Source: Halomonas sp. 25-S5
GTDB lineage: Bacteria > Pseudomonadota > Gammaproteobacteria > Pseudomonadales > Halomonadaceae
NCBI RefSeq assembly: GCF_029889845.1
Contig: NZ_JARANV010000008.1
Span: 62,001-126,000 of the forward strand
Length of the DNA: 64,000 bases
Direction: 5' to 3'
The notes beneath the pieces were generated by a model, which saw nothing but the letters and a program-made list of their open reading frames with translations, did not search any database and was not told where the DNA came from. The position numbers and the translations under genes were made by a program. Each line of letters opens with the position of its first letter. The stretch's first letter is position 1. Positions 27,318-35,676 of this stretch are shown one piece after another.

Positions 27318-27404
27318 TGGTGCCCAGAAGAGGACTTGAACCTCCACGTCCGTTAGGACACTAGCACCTGAAGCTAGCGCGTCTACCAATTCCGCCATCT
27401 GGGC
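27318..27404 (-). tRNA. tRNA-Leu (anticodon CAG), copy 1
   Basis: An 87-nt class II tRNA. The last acceptor pair is A-T (GCCCAGA/TCTGGGC) where the other copies have G-C. First gene after the promoter at 27416-27443. Confidence 0.96.
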
Positions 27405-27415
27405 AGGCGAGGCGC

Positions 27416-27443
27416 ATGTTACCGGATTCGTTCGCTGTTGCAA
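27416..27443 (-). promoter_or_regulatory. Promoter of the tRNA-Leu cluster
   Basis: On the minus strand TTGCAA (27443-27438), a 16-bp spacer and TAACAT (27421-27416), followed by a GC-rich stretch and the first tRNA-Leu 11 nt later. Confidence 0.65.
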
Positions 27444-27507
27444 GCGGATCTGGCGTTTTCATGCGGGATTTTTTGTCGCCTGTCACGCGTCGCCGGCGCC
27501 GCCATGG

Positions 27508-27536
27508 TTGGGTGATGGGGGCACCGGCGCTATACT
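27508..27536 (+). promoter_or_regulatory. Promoter of rnr-rlmB
   Basis: TTGGGT (27508-27513), a 17-bp spacer and TATACT (27531-27536). The predicted start near 27543 rules out the long open frame beginning at 27416 and leaves a leader of about 100 nt before the rnr ATG. Confidence 0.6.
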
Positions 27537-27640
27537 GCGCCCATGACAATCGACCCGAAATGCCAAATGCCACGCGCCGGACGTCGTCCCCGCGCTCTTT
27601 CGATCACGCTGCTCCCGATGCCGCCAAGGATGCCCACCGC

Positions 27641-30019
27641 ATGACCCACTGGACGCTCAGCGACGATCCGCACGCCAAACGCGAAGCCCACAAGTATGAC
27701 AAGCCCGCTCCCAGCCGTGAGTACCTCCTCGCCTACCTGGAGGAGGCCGGCAAGCCGCTCACCCATGAGGCGATGAGCCAGCAGCTGGGCCTCGAGGACG
27801 AGGAGCTCCAGGAGGCGGTGCGCCGGCGCCTGGCGGCGATGGAGCGCGATGGCCAGGTGCTGCGCAACCGCCGCGCCGCCTATGCGCTGATCGACAAGCT
27901 CGACCTGATCAAGGGCAAGGTACTGGGGCACCGCGACGGCTTCGGCTTCCTGCTCCGCGACGACGGCAAGAAGCCCGACCTGGTGATGCCGCCGCGGCAG
28001 ATGCGCCGCGTCTTCCACGGCGACCATGTGCTGGTTCGGGTCAGCGGGCGCGACCGCCGGGGCCGTGACGAGGCCACCATCGTCGAGATGCTCGCGCGCA
28101 ACACCCAGACCATCGTCGGCGTCTACCGCGCCAACACGCCGGAATTCGGGGTGTTGATCCCCGAGAATTCCCGCGTCACTCAGGAGGTCATCATCCCCCA
28201 CAGCGCCTCTGGCGGAGCCCAGGACGGCCAGGTGATCTCGGCGAGGATCACTCAGCAGCCCGAGACCCGGGTGCAGCCGGTGGGCGAGGTGGTCGAGGTG
28301 CTCGGCGAGCGCATGGATCCCGGGATGGAGATCGACATCGCCATCCGCAGCTACGAGATCCCCGCCGAGTTCCCGCCGGATGTCCACGACCAGATCGCCG
28401 GCATGTCGGCCGAGGTGGCCGAACAGGACAAGCATCAGCGCATCGACCTGCGCGACGTGCCGCTGGTGACCATCGACGACGAGAGCGCCAAGGACTTCGA
28501 CGACGCCGTCTGTGCCTGGAAGACCAAGTCGGGCAGCTGGAAGCTGCTGGTAGCCATCGCCGACGTCTCCCACTACGTGCGTCCCGGCAGTGCTCTGGAC
28601 CAAGAGGCGATCACCCGTGGCAACTCGGTGTACTTCCCGGGCCAGGTGGTGCCGATGCTGCCGGAGCTACTCTCCAACGGGCTCTGCTCGCTGAACCCGG
28701 CCGTCGACCGCCTGGCGCTGGTCTGCGAGATGAACATCTCCCAGAGCGGGGCGATCAGCCGCTACCGGTTCTACGAGGCGGTGTTCCAGTCTCATGCACG
28801 TCTCACCTACAACAAGGTGGCCGCCATCCTCGACGACGAGGGGCAAGAGGGCGAGGCCCTGCGCGAGGAATACCGCGAGCTGGTGCCGTCGCTGAAGAAC
28901 CTGCACTCGCTTTATACGCTGCTGCGCGAGGCCCGGGTGGAACGGGGCGCCATCGACTTCGAGACCACCGAGACGGCCATCGTCTTCAACGACGAGCGCA
29001 AGATCGAGAAGATCGTCCCACGCTCGCGCAACGACGCCCACAAGATCATCGAGGAGTGCATGCTGGCGGCCAACGTGGCCACCGCGCGCTTCCTCGACAA
29101 GCATGATCTGCCGGCCCTCTATCGCATCCACGAGAAGCCCTCGCCGGAACGTCTCGACAAGCTGCGCCTGTTCCTCAATGAGCTGGGCCTGTCGCTCGGC
29201 GGAGGCGACGACCCGAGCCCCCAGGACTACCGGGACCTGGCCGAGGTGGTCAAGGGGCGTGACGATGCCGACGTCATCCAGACGGTGATGCTGCGCTCCA
29301 TGAGCCGGGCGGTCTATTCGCCGCAGAATGACGGCCACTTCGGCCTGGCCTATCCGGCCTATGCGCACTTCACCTCGCCGATCCGGCGCTACCCGGACCT
29401 GCTGGTCCACCGCGCGATCCGCTCGGTGATCCGTGGCCCGCGCCAGACCAACACCGTGCTGCGCGCCGACGGGGCCGGCGTGGAGCCACCCAGCAAGTGG
29501 GCCCCCTACACCTTCGAGCAGATGCTCGAGCTCGGTGAGCACTGCTCGATGACCGAGCGGCGTGCCGACGACGCCACCCGCGACGTGGAGGACTGGCTCA
29601 AGTGCGAGTTCATGTCCGACAAGCTCGGCGAGGTCTATGACGGCAGCATCGCCTCGGTGACCCAGTTCGGCATCTTCGTACGCCTCGACGAGGTGTTCGT
29701 GGAGGGCCTGGTGCATGTCACCTCGCTGCCCTCCGACTACTACCACTACGAGCCCGAGAAGCATCGCCTCAAGGGCGAGCGCAGCGGCATGAGCTACCGC
29801 CTGGGCGACGGCGTCACCGTGCAGGTGGCTCGCGTCGATCTGGACGACCGCAAGATCGACTTCGCACTGGCCGACGACAAGCCGCGCCCCAAGCGCCAAC
29901 CGCGTAAGGGCCGCGGTGGCAACAAGCCGACCGAGGCAGGCGCCGGCAAGCCCGGTGACAAGTCGGGCAAGAGCGGCCGGCGCCGTCGCGGTCCGCGTCG
30001 CTCGAGGAAGCACGGCTGA
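27641..30019 (+). CDS. rnr: Ribonuclease R
   Basis: A 792-residue 3'-5' exoribonuclease. It has an N-terminal winged-helix region, cold-shock domains (about 70-220), the RNB catalytic domain with 'DDESAKDFDDAV' (metal-binding aspartates near residue 285), an S1 domain ('YDGSIASVTQFGIFVRL') near 665 and a lysine/arginine-rich tail. The start MTHWTLSDDPHAKREAHKYD fits the family N-terminus and lies downstream of the predicted promoter. The stop overlaps the rlmB start by 1 nt, the usual rnr-rlmB pair. Confidence 0.95.
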   Translation: MTHWTLSDDPHAKREAHKYDKPAPSREYLLAYLEEAGKPLTHEAMSQQLGLEDEELQEAVRRRLAAMERDGQVLRNRRAAYALIDKLDLIKGKVLGHRDGFGFLLRDDGKKPDLVMPPRQMRRVFHGDHVLVRVSGRDRRGRDEATIVEMLARNTQTIVGVYRANTPEFGVLIPENSRVTQEVIIPHSASGGAQDGQVISARITQQPETRVQPVGEVVEVLGERMDPGMEIDIAIRSYEIPAEFPPDVHDQIAGMSAEVAEQDKHQRIDLRDVPLVTIDDESAKDFDDAVCAWKTKSGSWKLLVAIADVSHYVRPGSALDQEAITRGNSVYFPGQVVPMLPELLSNGLCSLNPAVDRLALVCEMNISQSGAISRYRFYEAVFQSHARLTYNKVAAILDDEGQEGEALREEYRELVPSLKNLHSLYTLLREARVERGAIDFETTETAIVFNDERKIEKIVPRSRNDAHKIIEECMLAANVATARFLDKHDLPALYRIHEKPSPERLDKLRLFLNELGLSLGGGDDPSPQDYRDLAEVVKGRDDADVIQTVMLRSMSRAVYSPQNDGHFGLAYPAYAHFTSPIRRYPDLLVHRAIRSVIRGPRQTNTVLRADGAGVEPPSKWAPYTFEQMLELGEHCSMTERRADDATRDVEDWLKCEFMSDKLGEVYDGSIASVTQFGIFVRLDEVFVEGLVHVTSLPSDYYHYEPEKHRLKGERSGMSYRLGDGVTVQVARVDLDDRKIDFALADDKPRPKRQPRKGRGGNKPTEAGAGKPGDKSGKSGRRRRGPRRSRKHG

Positions 30020-30879
30020 TGGCGGCAGGTCGCAAGCCTCGGCACGTCAATAAGCCGGGGCAAGCAAGCAAGCCCCAGAAACACCCCGGCAGCAAGGCGC
30101 CTCGCGCGCCAGCTCCCCCGGGGGGGCTCGAGGCAGTGTACGGCGTGCATGCGGTGCGGGCGCTGCTCGACCGCGGTGAGGTGCCCCGCGAGGTCTGGGT
30201 GCAGGAGGGCAGTGCCGGTACTCGCCTGGCCGAGCTGGTCGAGGTGGCTCGCCAGGGGGGCGCGCGTCTCCAGTCCCGTCCCCGGGACGAGCTCGAGCGC
30301 TTGGCCCAGGGGGCCTCCCACCAGGGCATCATCGCCTTCGCCACACCACTTGCCTTCGAGGGTGAGACCTCCCTGTGGCTGCGGCTGGAAGGCTGGCCCC
30401 ATGAGGCGCCGCCGCTGCTGCTCGTGCTCGACGGCGTCACGGACGTGCACAACTTCGGCGCGTGTTTGCGTAGCGCCGATGCCGCGGGTGTGCACGGGGT
30501 GATCGTGCCCAAGGACAAGGCAGCACCGCTCAATGCCATGGTGCGCAAGGTGGCCTGCGGCGCCGCCGAGAGCATGCCGGTCTACCAGGTCACCAACCTG
30601 GCCCGGGCCATGGCCAGGCTCAAGGCGCTCGGTGTCTGGATCACCGGTACCGCCGGCGAGGCCGAGGCGGGCCTCTTCGAGGCCGATTTCGCTGGGCCGA
30701 CAGCGCTGGTGATGGGAGCCGAAGGCAAGGGAATGCGGCGCCTCACCCGCGAGGCCTGCGATACCCTGGTCAAGCTGCCCATGGCCGGCAGCGTTTCCAG
30801 CCTCAACGTCTCGGTGGCCACCGGCATTTGCCTGTTCGAGGCGGTGCGCCAGCGACGCCAGGCTTCGCCTGGAGCTTGA
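30019..30879 (+). CDS. rlmB: 23S rRNA (guanosine(2251)-2'-O)-methyltransferase RlmB
   Basis: A 286-residue SpoU-family methyltransferase with the trefoil-knot motifs 'LDGVTDVHNFGACLRSADAAG', 'LVMGAEGKGMRRL' and 'LPMAGSVSSLNVSVA'. It modifies G2251 of 23S rRNA in the peptidyl transferase P-loop. Compared with E. coli it has about 36 extra basic, proline-rich residues at the N-terminus. It is translationally coupled to rnr. The last codons and stop are part of a heptad repeat array. Confidence 0.95.
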   Translation: MAAGRKPRHVNKPGQASKPQKHPGSKAPRAPAPPGGLEAVYGVHAVRALLDRGEVPREVWVQEGSAGTRLAELVEVARQGGARLQSRPRDELERLAQGASHQGIIAFATPLAFEGETSLWLRLEGWPHEAPPLLLVLDGVTDVHNFGACLRSADAAGVHGVIVPKDKAAPLNAMVRKVACGAAESMPVYQVTNLARAMARLKALGVWITGTAGEAEAGLFEADFAGPTALVMGAEGKGMRRLTREACDTLVKLPMAGSVSSLNVSVATGICLFEAVRQRRQASPGA

Positions 30880-31011
30880 AGCCATAAGCCTTAAGCTGTA
30901 CGAGTGCCGCTTCTCGGCTGGAAGAGCCAGGCCTCGCCCAGAGCTTGAAGTCTTAAGCTGGAAGCTTGAAGAAAAGCTCTTGGTGTCAGGGTTGGTAGTA
31001 CCTTCCAGCTT
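30870..31011. repeat. AAGCNNN heptad repeat region downstream of rlmB
   Basis: Heptads AGCTTGA, AGCCATA, AGCCTTA, AGCTGTA run through the rlmB stop codon (TGA at 30877). A second block near 30940-30975 reads AGCTTGA, AGTCTTA, AGCTGGA, AGCTTGA, and an inverted CCTTCCAGCTT closes the region at 31001-31011. AAGCTGGAAG and CTTCCAGCTT can pair as the arms of a hairpin. The rpsF promoter overlaps the right end. Confidence 0.65.
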
Positions 31012-31038
31012 GCGTAGCCCGCCCCCATTCTTTAGAAT
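31010..31038 (+). promoter_or_regulatory. Promoter of the rpsF ribosomal protein operon
   Basis: TTGCGT (31010-31015), a 17-bp spacer and TAGAAT (31033-31038), giving a start near 31045 and a leader of about 125 nt before rpsF. Confidence 0.65.
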
Positions 31039-31044
31039 GCTTGC

Positions 31045-31169
31045 GCCCGCTCGTCCTGCGAGCGGGCCTTTCTGTCTTCTGACAACCCGTCTTTTGACAA
31101 TCACTCCTTGCTTCCCCTGAGCGATTCGAGATCGCCATTGAGGAAGCTGCCAAACCGCAAGGAGATTTC
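31045..31169 (+). promoter_or_regulatory. rpsF leader with 5' hairpin; possible S6:S18 autoregulatory site
   Basis: A 9-bp GC stem (31045-31053 with 31059-31067) followed by CTTTCT sits exactly at the predicted transcript start; it could be a 5' stabilising hairpin, an attenuator, or the terminator of rlmB. Just before rpsF the leader reads AAACCGCAAGGAG, placing a CCG triplet next to the ribosome binding site. In E. coli and other bacteria the S6:S18 complex binds a CCG-containing leader structure to repress this operon. I infer, but cannot show, the same here. Confidence 0.4.
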
Positions 31170-31541
31170 ATGCGTCACTACGAGATCGTCTTCATGGTCC
31201 ACCCGGACCAGAGCGAGCAGGTCCCGGCCATGGTCGAGCGCTATACCGGCCTCGTCACCGAGAACGGCGGCACCGTGCATCGCCTCGAGGATTGGGGCCG
31301 TCGCCATCTGGCCTACCCGATCAACAAGATCCACAAGGCTCACTACGTGCTGATGAACGTCGAGTGCAGCGGCGAGACCCTCGACGAGATCGAGAACATC
31401 TTCCGCTTCAATGACGCCATCATCCGCAGCCTGGTGGTTCGCGCCAAGGAAGTCATCACCGAGGCCTCACCGATGATGAAGCCGGTGGAAGAGAAGCGTG
31501 TGCGTCGCGACGAGAAGCCGCGTAGTACCGAATCCGCCTGA
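31170..31541 (+). CDS. rpsF: 30S ribosomal protein S6
   Basis: A 123-residue S6 with the conserved start [18 protein letters not shown] and '[11 protein letters not shown]'. A charged, lysine/arginine-rich tail extends beyond residue 105. CAAGGAG provides the ribosome binding site. First gene of rpsF-rpsR-DUF2232-rplI. Confidence 0.98.
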   Translation: MRHYEIVFMVHPDQSEQVPAMVERYTGLVTENGGTVHRLEDWGRRHLAYPINKIHKAHYVLMNVECSGETLDEIENIFRFNDAIIRSLVVRAKEVITEASPMMKPVEEKRVRRDEKPRSTESA

Positions 31542-31574
31542 GCCACCCCATCGCACCGCTGAAGGAGTCTTCCC

Positions 31575-31802
31575 ATGGCACGCTTTTTCCGTCGCCGTAA
31601 GTTCTGCCGTTTCACCGCTGAAGGCGTGAAGCAGATCGACTACAAGGATCTGGACACGCTCAAGGCCTACATCACCGAGACCGGCAAGATCGTTCCCAGC
31701 CGCATCACCGGGACCAAGGCCCGTTACCAGCGCCAGCTGTCCACCGCGATCAAGCGGGCACGCTACCTGGCGCTGCTGCCCTACTCCGACAGCCACCAGT
31801 AA
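31575..31802 (+). CDS. rpsR: 30S ribosomal protein S18
   Basis: A 75-residue S18 with 'FRRRKFCRF', '[19 protein letters not shown]' and the basic '[13 protein letters not shown]' motif. Exactly the usual length. It partners S6 on the 30S platform. Confidence 0.98.
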   Translation: MARFFRRRKFCRFTAEGVKQIDYKDLDTLKAYITETGKIVPSRITGTKARYQRQLSTAIKRARYLALLPYSDSHQ

Positions 31803-31815
31803 TGCACCGCGCGTG

Positions 31816-32667
31816 ATGTTGCCCGTTGCCCGCTGGATGATGCGCGGTACGCCCCACGCCGCTGGCGGGGCGGCCGTGGCCACCGCGATTCCCTGGCTGT
31901 TCTGGTTGGGGGCCGCCGTGGTGGCCCTGGTCACGCTGCGACATGGCCTGGCCGCTTCGCTGCCGGTGATCATCGCCGCGGCCCTGCCGGCCGGCTGGTG
32001 GTGGACCCAGGGGGACGTCATCCCGCTGGCCAGCGTCCTGTTGGTCGTGCTGATGGCGGTGGTGCTGCGCTCACGGCTGCGCTGGAGCGAGGCGCTCCTC
32101 GCCGGCACTCTGGCCGGGGCGGCGATGATCCAGCTGGACATCTTCCTGCCGCCGGGCGGGGCCGGCCCCGTGCTGGAGCAGCTGCGCCAGGGGTCGCCGG
32201 ACATCGCGGCGATGCTCACTGAGCTCTCCCGTCAGGGCATGGACACCGAGCAGCTGGCCGGCCTGTTGATCAGTGGTGTGACCGCGCTGATCGTGCTGCT
32301 CGCCGCCGTCGCCTGCCTGGCCCTGGCGCGCGGCTGGCAGGCCGGGCTCTACAACCCCGGCGGGTTCCGCGCGGAGTTTCACGGCCTGCGCCTGGCCCCC
32401 CGAGAGCTCGCCGTGCTGGTGGTGCTCGGAGTGCTGGGGGCGGTGCTGGAGCTCCCGGCCCTGGGCATGCTGGCCTGGGTGCCACTGCTGGTGGCCGGCA
32501 TCGCGCTGGTACATGGTTTTATCGGATTGAAGGGAATGAACGGGCTGTGGCTGGTCGCCTTCTATGTGCTGCTGATCACCACCTGGCCCATGATTCTCAT
32601 CGTGCTGTTCGTGGCCTTCATCGACACGTTCGCGGACTTCCGCGGACGCCTGGCCCGCAGCCACTGA
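31816..32667 (+). CDS. DUF2232-type membrane protein in the ribosomal operon
   Basis: A protein of about 283 residues with roughly eight hydrophobic segments and no soluble domain. A gene of this type lies between rpsR and rplI in Pseudomonas and relatives, and DUF2232 (YybS-like) proteins are near rplI in Gram-positive bacteria. Function unknown. The start is uncertain: GTG at 31813 and ATG at 31816 both lack a clear ribosome binding site, so coupling to rpsR, which ends 13 nt earlier, is likely. Confidence 0.75.
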   Translation: MLPVARWMMRGTPHAAGGAAVATAIPWLFWLGAAVVALVTLRHGLAASLPVIIAAALPAGWWWTQGDVIPLASVLLVVLMAVVLRSRLRWSEALLAGTLAGAAMIQLDIFLPPGGAGPVLEQLRQGSPDIAAMLTELSRQGMDTEQLAGLLISGVTALIVLLAAVACLALARGWQAGLYNPGGFRAEFHGLRLAPRELAVLVVLGVLGAVLELPALGMLAWVPLLVAGIALVHGFIGLKGMNGLWLVAFYVLLITTWPMILIVLFVAFIDTFADFRGRLARSH

Positions 32668-32683
32668 CAAGAGGTTTACGAGA

Positions 32684-33130
32684 ATGGACGTCATTCTGCT
32701 CGACAAGATTGGCAAGCTGGGCGGTCTGGGTGACCAGGTCACCGTCAAGCCCGGTTATGGTCGCAACTACCTGGTGCCCTACGGCCTGGCCGTGCCGGCT
32801 ACCAAGGAGAACATCGGGGCCTTCCAGGCCCAGCGTGCCGAGCTCGAGGCCCAGGCCGCCGAGCGCAAGGCCGTGGCCGAGGCGCGTGCCGAACAGCTCA
32901 ACGACATCGAACTGTCGCTGGTCTCCAAGGCCGGTGACGAGGGCAAGCTGTTCGGGTCGATCGGTCCGCGTGACTTGGCCGAGGCCATCTCCAGCGCCGG
33001 GATCGAGGTCGCCAAGAGCGAAGTGCGCATGCCGCAGGGCCCGATCCGTGCGACCGGCGAGTATGACATCGACCTGCACCTGCATGCCGAAGTCGCTGCT
33101 ACCGTCCGGGTGGTGGTGGTGGCCGAATAA
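32684..33130 (+). CDS. rplI: 50S ribosomal protein L9
   Basis: A 148-residue L9: N-terminal rRNA-binding domain [17 protein letters not shown] with '[16 protein letters not shown]', a long connecting helix (about 42-75) and the C-terminal domain. Standard length. Last gene of the operon before a strong terminator. Confidence 0.98.
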   Translation: MDVILLDKIGKLGGLGDQVTVKPGYGRNYLVPYGLAVPATKENIGAFQAQRAELEAQAAERKAVAEARAEQLNDIELSLVSKAGDEGKLFGSIGPRDLAEAISSAGIEVAKSEVRMPQGPIRATGEYDIDLHLHAEVAATVRVVVVAE

Positions 33131-33168
33131 GGCCAGCGCGACGGCACGCCCCAGGTGGGCGTGCCTCG

Positions 33169-33206
33169 AAAAGGGGGCGAGGAGTGAATCCTCGCCCCCT
33201 TTTCTT
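33169..33206 (+). terminator. Rho-independent terminator of the rpsF-rplI operon
   Basis: A perfect 15-bp stem (33169-33183 and 33189-33203) with a 5-nt loop, ending in TTTTCTT. Confidence 0.9.
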
Positions 33207-33315
33207 GTCATGCGTCGTGTCACGAATAGGCGCCGTCGTCCTGCCTGGGCATGGGGTCGGGGCATGCCATCGCGTAGAATGAGTTAGCCCCTTTCTCCCT
33301 GAAGGTCCGCGCACC

Positions 33316-34704
33316 ATGAACGAACCCCTCACCCTCGACCGGGAAACCGCCGCTCTCAAGGTGCCGCCGCATTCGCTGGAGGCCGAACAGTCCGTGCTCG
33401 GTGGCCTGATGCTCGACAACCAGGCATGGGACAACGTGGCCGACCGCCTGGTGGCGGATGACTTCTATCGCTATGAGCACCGCCTGATCTTCAACGTCAT
33501 GGCCGGCCTGGCCGAGACGAGCCGGCCGCTGGACGTGGTGACCCTCTCCGAGGCGCTGGAGAGGCGAGACCAGCTCGATACCGTGGGTGGCCTGGCCTAC
33601 CTGGCGGAGCTGGCCAGGAGCACGCCCTCGGCGAGCAATATCCGCGCCTATGCCGACATCGTCCGCGAGCGCGCCACCCTGCGCAAGCTGATCCGTGCGG
33701 CCAGCCAGATCGCCGACGGCGCCTTCAGTCCCCAAGGGCGCCCCGCCGACGAGCTGGTCGACGAGGCCGAGCGGCTGGTGTTCCAGATCAGCGAGGAGCG
33801 CCCCAAGTCGGGGGGGCCGATCGGCATGAGCGAGCTGCTGACCAAGGCGGTGGATCGCATCGACGAGCTGTTCAACCTGCAGGGCGAGATGACCGGGCTC
33901 TCCACCGGCTTCCGCGACTTGGACGAGATGACCTCGGGGCTGCAGCCCTCGGACCTGGTGATCGTTGCCGGCCGGCCCTCCATGGGCAAGACCACTTTCG
34001 CCATGAACCTGGTCGAGCATGCGGTGATCGCCAGCGACAAGCCGGTGATGGTGTTCTCCATGGAGATGCCCGCGGACTCGCTGATGCTGCGCATGCTCTC
34101 CTCGCTGGGGCGCATCGACCAGACCCGGGTGCGCACCGGCCAGCTGGAAGACGAGGACTGGCCGCGCCTGACCTCGGCGGTCAACCTGCTCAAGGACAAG
34201 CAGCTGTTCATCGACGACACCGCCGCGCTGTCCCCCAACGAGATGCGCTCGCGGATCCGCCGGGTGGTGCGCGAGCAGGGCAACCTCGCGCTGATCATGA
34301 TCGACTACCTGCAGCTGATGCAGATCCCCGGCTACTCCGAGAACCGCACCGGCGAGATCTCCGAGATTTCCCGCTCACTCAAGGGGCTGGCCAAGGAGTT
34401 CGGCTGCCCGGTGGTGGCGCTCTCGCAGCTCAACCGCTCGCTGGAGCAGCGCCCCAACAAGCGCCCGGTGATGTCGGACCTGCGCGAGTCCGGCGCCATC
34501 GAGCAGGATGCCGATATCATCGGCTTCGTCTATCGCGACGAGGTCTACAATCAGGATAACCCCGACAACCAGGGGCTGGCCGAGGTGATCATCGGCAAGC
34601 AACGTAACGGCCCCATCGGCACCGTGCACATGGCGTTCATCGGCAAGTACACCCGCTTCGAGGACCTGGCCCCGGACAGCTACCGCGAGGCCTTCGGCGA
34701 GTGA
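33316..34704 (+). CDS. dnaB: Replicative DNA helicase DnaB
   Basis: A 462-residue hexameric helicase with the N-terminal DnaB domain (about 15-120) and the RecA-like C-terminal domain. Walker A G-R-P-S-M-G-K-T is at 219-226 and the Walker B region is 'LIMIDYLQLM'. No intein. A weak promoter (TGGGGT, 17-bp spacer, TAGAAT at 33275-33280) lies after the rplI terminator. The rplI-dnaB order is widespread in gammaproteobacteria. Confidence 0.97.
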   Translation: MNEPLTLDRETAALKVPPHSLEAEQSVLGGLMLDNQAWDNVADRLVADDFYRYEHRLIFNVMAGLAETSRPLDVVTLSEALERRDQLDTVGGLAYLAELARSTPSASNIRAYADIVRERATLRKLIRAASQIADGAFSPQGRPADELVDEAERLVFQISEERPKSGGPIGMSELLTKAVDRIDELFNLQGEMTGLSTGFRDLDEMTSGLQPSDLVIVAGRPSMGKTTFAMNLVEHAVIASDKPVMVFSMEMPADSLMLRMLSSLGRIDQTRVRTGQLEDEDWPRLTSAVNLLKDKQLFIDDTAALSPNEMRSRIRRVVREQGNLALIMIDYLQLMQIPGYSENRTGEISEISRSLKGLAKEFGCPVVALSQLNRSLEQRPNKRPVMSDLRESGAIEQDADIIGFVYRDEVYNQDNPDNQGLAEVIIGKQRNGPIGTVHMAFIGKYTRFEDLAPDSYREAFGE

Positions 34705-34712
34705 GGGCGCCC

Positions 34713-34740
34713 TTGAGTCCCGTGACCGGCCCCGTATAAT
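34713..34740 (+). promoter_or_regulatory. Promoter of the small gene at 34775
   Basis: TTGAGT (34713-34718), a 16-bp spacer and a perfect TATAAT (34735-34740). It begins 9 nt after the dnaB stop, so the downstream gene is an independent unit. It is one of the closest matches to consensus in the window. Confidence 0.75.
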
Positions 34741-34774
34741 GCCCAGCCCTCGAATCACACAGGAAGGAGGCAGC

Positions 34775-35068
34775 ATGGCAGGCGGATTCCGACGCGGCAA
34801 TCGTGCGCGTACCCCGAAGCTCGAGGGGCGCGGCGAGCTCCAGTCGATGGAGCGTGAAGGCCCCTTCAAGGAGTGGCTGGGGATGCCCGACCTTTACCGC
34901 TACCACCTGGTGGTGGAGGGGGAGGCCTACAGCTATCAGACCGAGGACGCCGAGCTGCCGGTGCGGGTCGGCGACCGGGTGGTGTTCCGCTACAAGGAGA
35001 CCAAGGCCGGCAACTGGGTGGATCGCAACTCCCTGGGCAAGGCGATCGACCCCTCCGAATATCAGTAA
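34775..35068 (+). CDS. Small conserved-looking protein of unknown function
   Basis: A 97-residue protein with GGAAGGAGG 5 nt before its ATG and a consensus promoter, so it is almost certainly expressed. The N-terminal 20 residues are basic (MAGGFRRGNRARTPK); the rest alternates short hydrophobic and polar residues ('YRYHLVVEGEAYSY', 'RVGDRVVFRYKE') and looks like a small beta-barrel. I do not recognise a family. No signal peptide or membrane segment is visible. An RNA- or DNA-binding role would be a guess from the basic N-terminus. Confidence 0.75.
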   Translation: MAGGFRRGNRARTPKLEGRGELQSMEREGPFKEWLGMPDLYRYHLVVEGEAYSYQTEDAELPVRVGDRVVFRYKETKAGNWVDRNSLGKAIDPSEYQ

Positions 35069-35130
35069 GTCCGGAACCTGACGAGGTGGTCAGGGTCACA
35101 GCAGGATAATGTCGACGACACGATACCGTC

Positions 35131-35158
35131 ATCGGGTGCAGTCAGGCTGTGCCCGATC
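35131..35158 (+). terminator. Possible terminator before the DUF6482 gene
   Basis: ATCGGGTGCAG and CTGTGCCCGAT form an 11-position stem with two non-Watson-Crick positions, followed by CTTGTAT. A smaller inverted repeat CCTGAC/GTCAGG lies just upstream at 35077-35094. Confidence 0.4.
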
Positions 35159-35202
35159 TTGTATCTCGACATCATCGATCCGGACATCAGGAGGAAGGAC
35201 CC

Positions 35203-35505
35203 ATGGAATTCCAGCAGCTGAAAGCCTTCGTGGCGCGCCACGACAACTTCGAGATCCGCGTGATCGGCCATGCCGGCAGCCGGTTCTACCAGGTCGAACT
35301 GGAGGACGTGGAGGGGCAGCGCCACATGCTGACCCGTGCCGGCAAGCCGATCCTCTTCCGTTCTCTGGATGACGTCTATCTGGAACTCAAGCGCGCCGGC
35401 ATCCACCGCGCCTACCTGGTCCAGCAGGTGCCCCACGATGAGGTCATCGGACGTGAGACCCACTATCAGGACCCGCTGACGTCGCGCATGCCGCTGGTCT
35501 TCTGA
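35203..35505 (+). CDS. DUF6482-like small protein
   Basis: A 100-residue soluble protein beginning MEFQQLKAFVARHDNFEIRV, preceded by AGGAGGAAGG. The sequence 'FYQVELEDVEGQRHMLTRAGKPILFRSLDDVYLEL' resembles a family of small proteins common in Halomonas and Pseudomonas (DUF6482, from memory). Function unknown. It is about 135 nt downstream of the unknown gene at 34775 and may be a separate unit. Confidence 0.7.
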   Translation: MEFQQLKAFVARHDNFEIRVIGHAGSRFYQVELEDVEGQRHMLTRAGKPILFRSLDDVYLELKRAGIHRAYLVQQVPHDEVIGRETHYQDPLTSRMPLVF

Positions 35506-35676
35506 TTGGATTCCTTGCCTGTGGTCGTATCATCTTCTCCTCACCGTCACGACAAGCCGGAATCGACAAGAGCTGGCCAAAAGCCGTACAGATAACATCC
35601 ATAGTATAACTTTATTCGGTGCCCGGCGATTGACTGATAGACTGGGGCAATCCCAACAAGACACCGAGTGCGAGCT

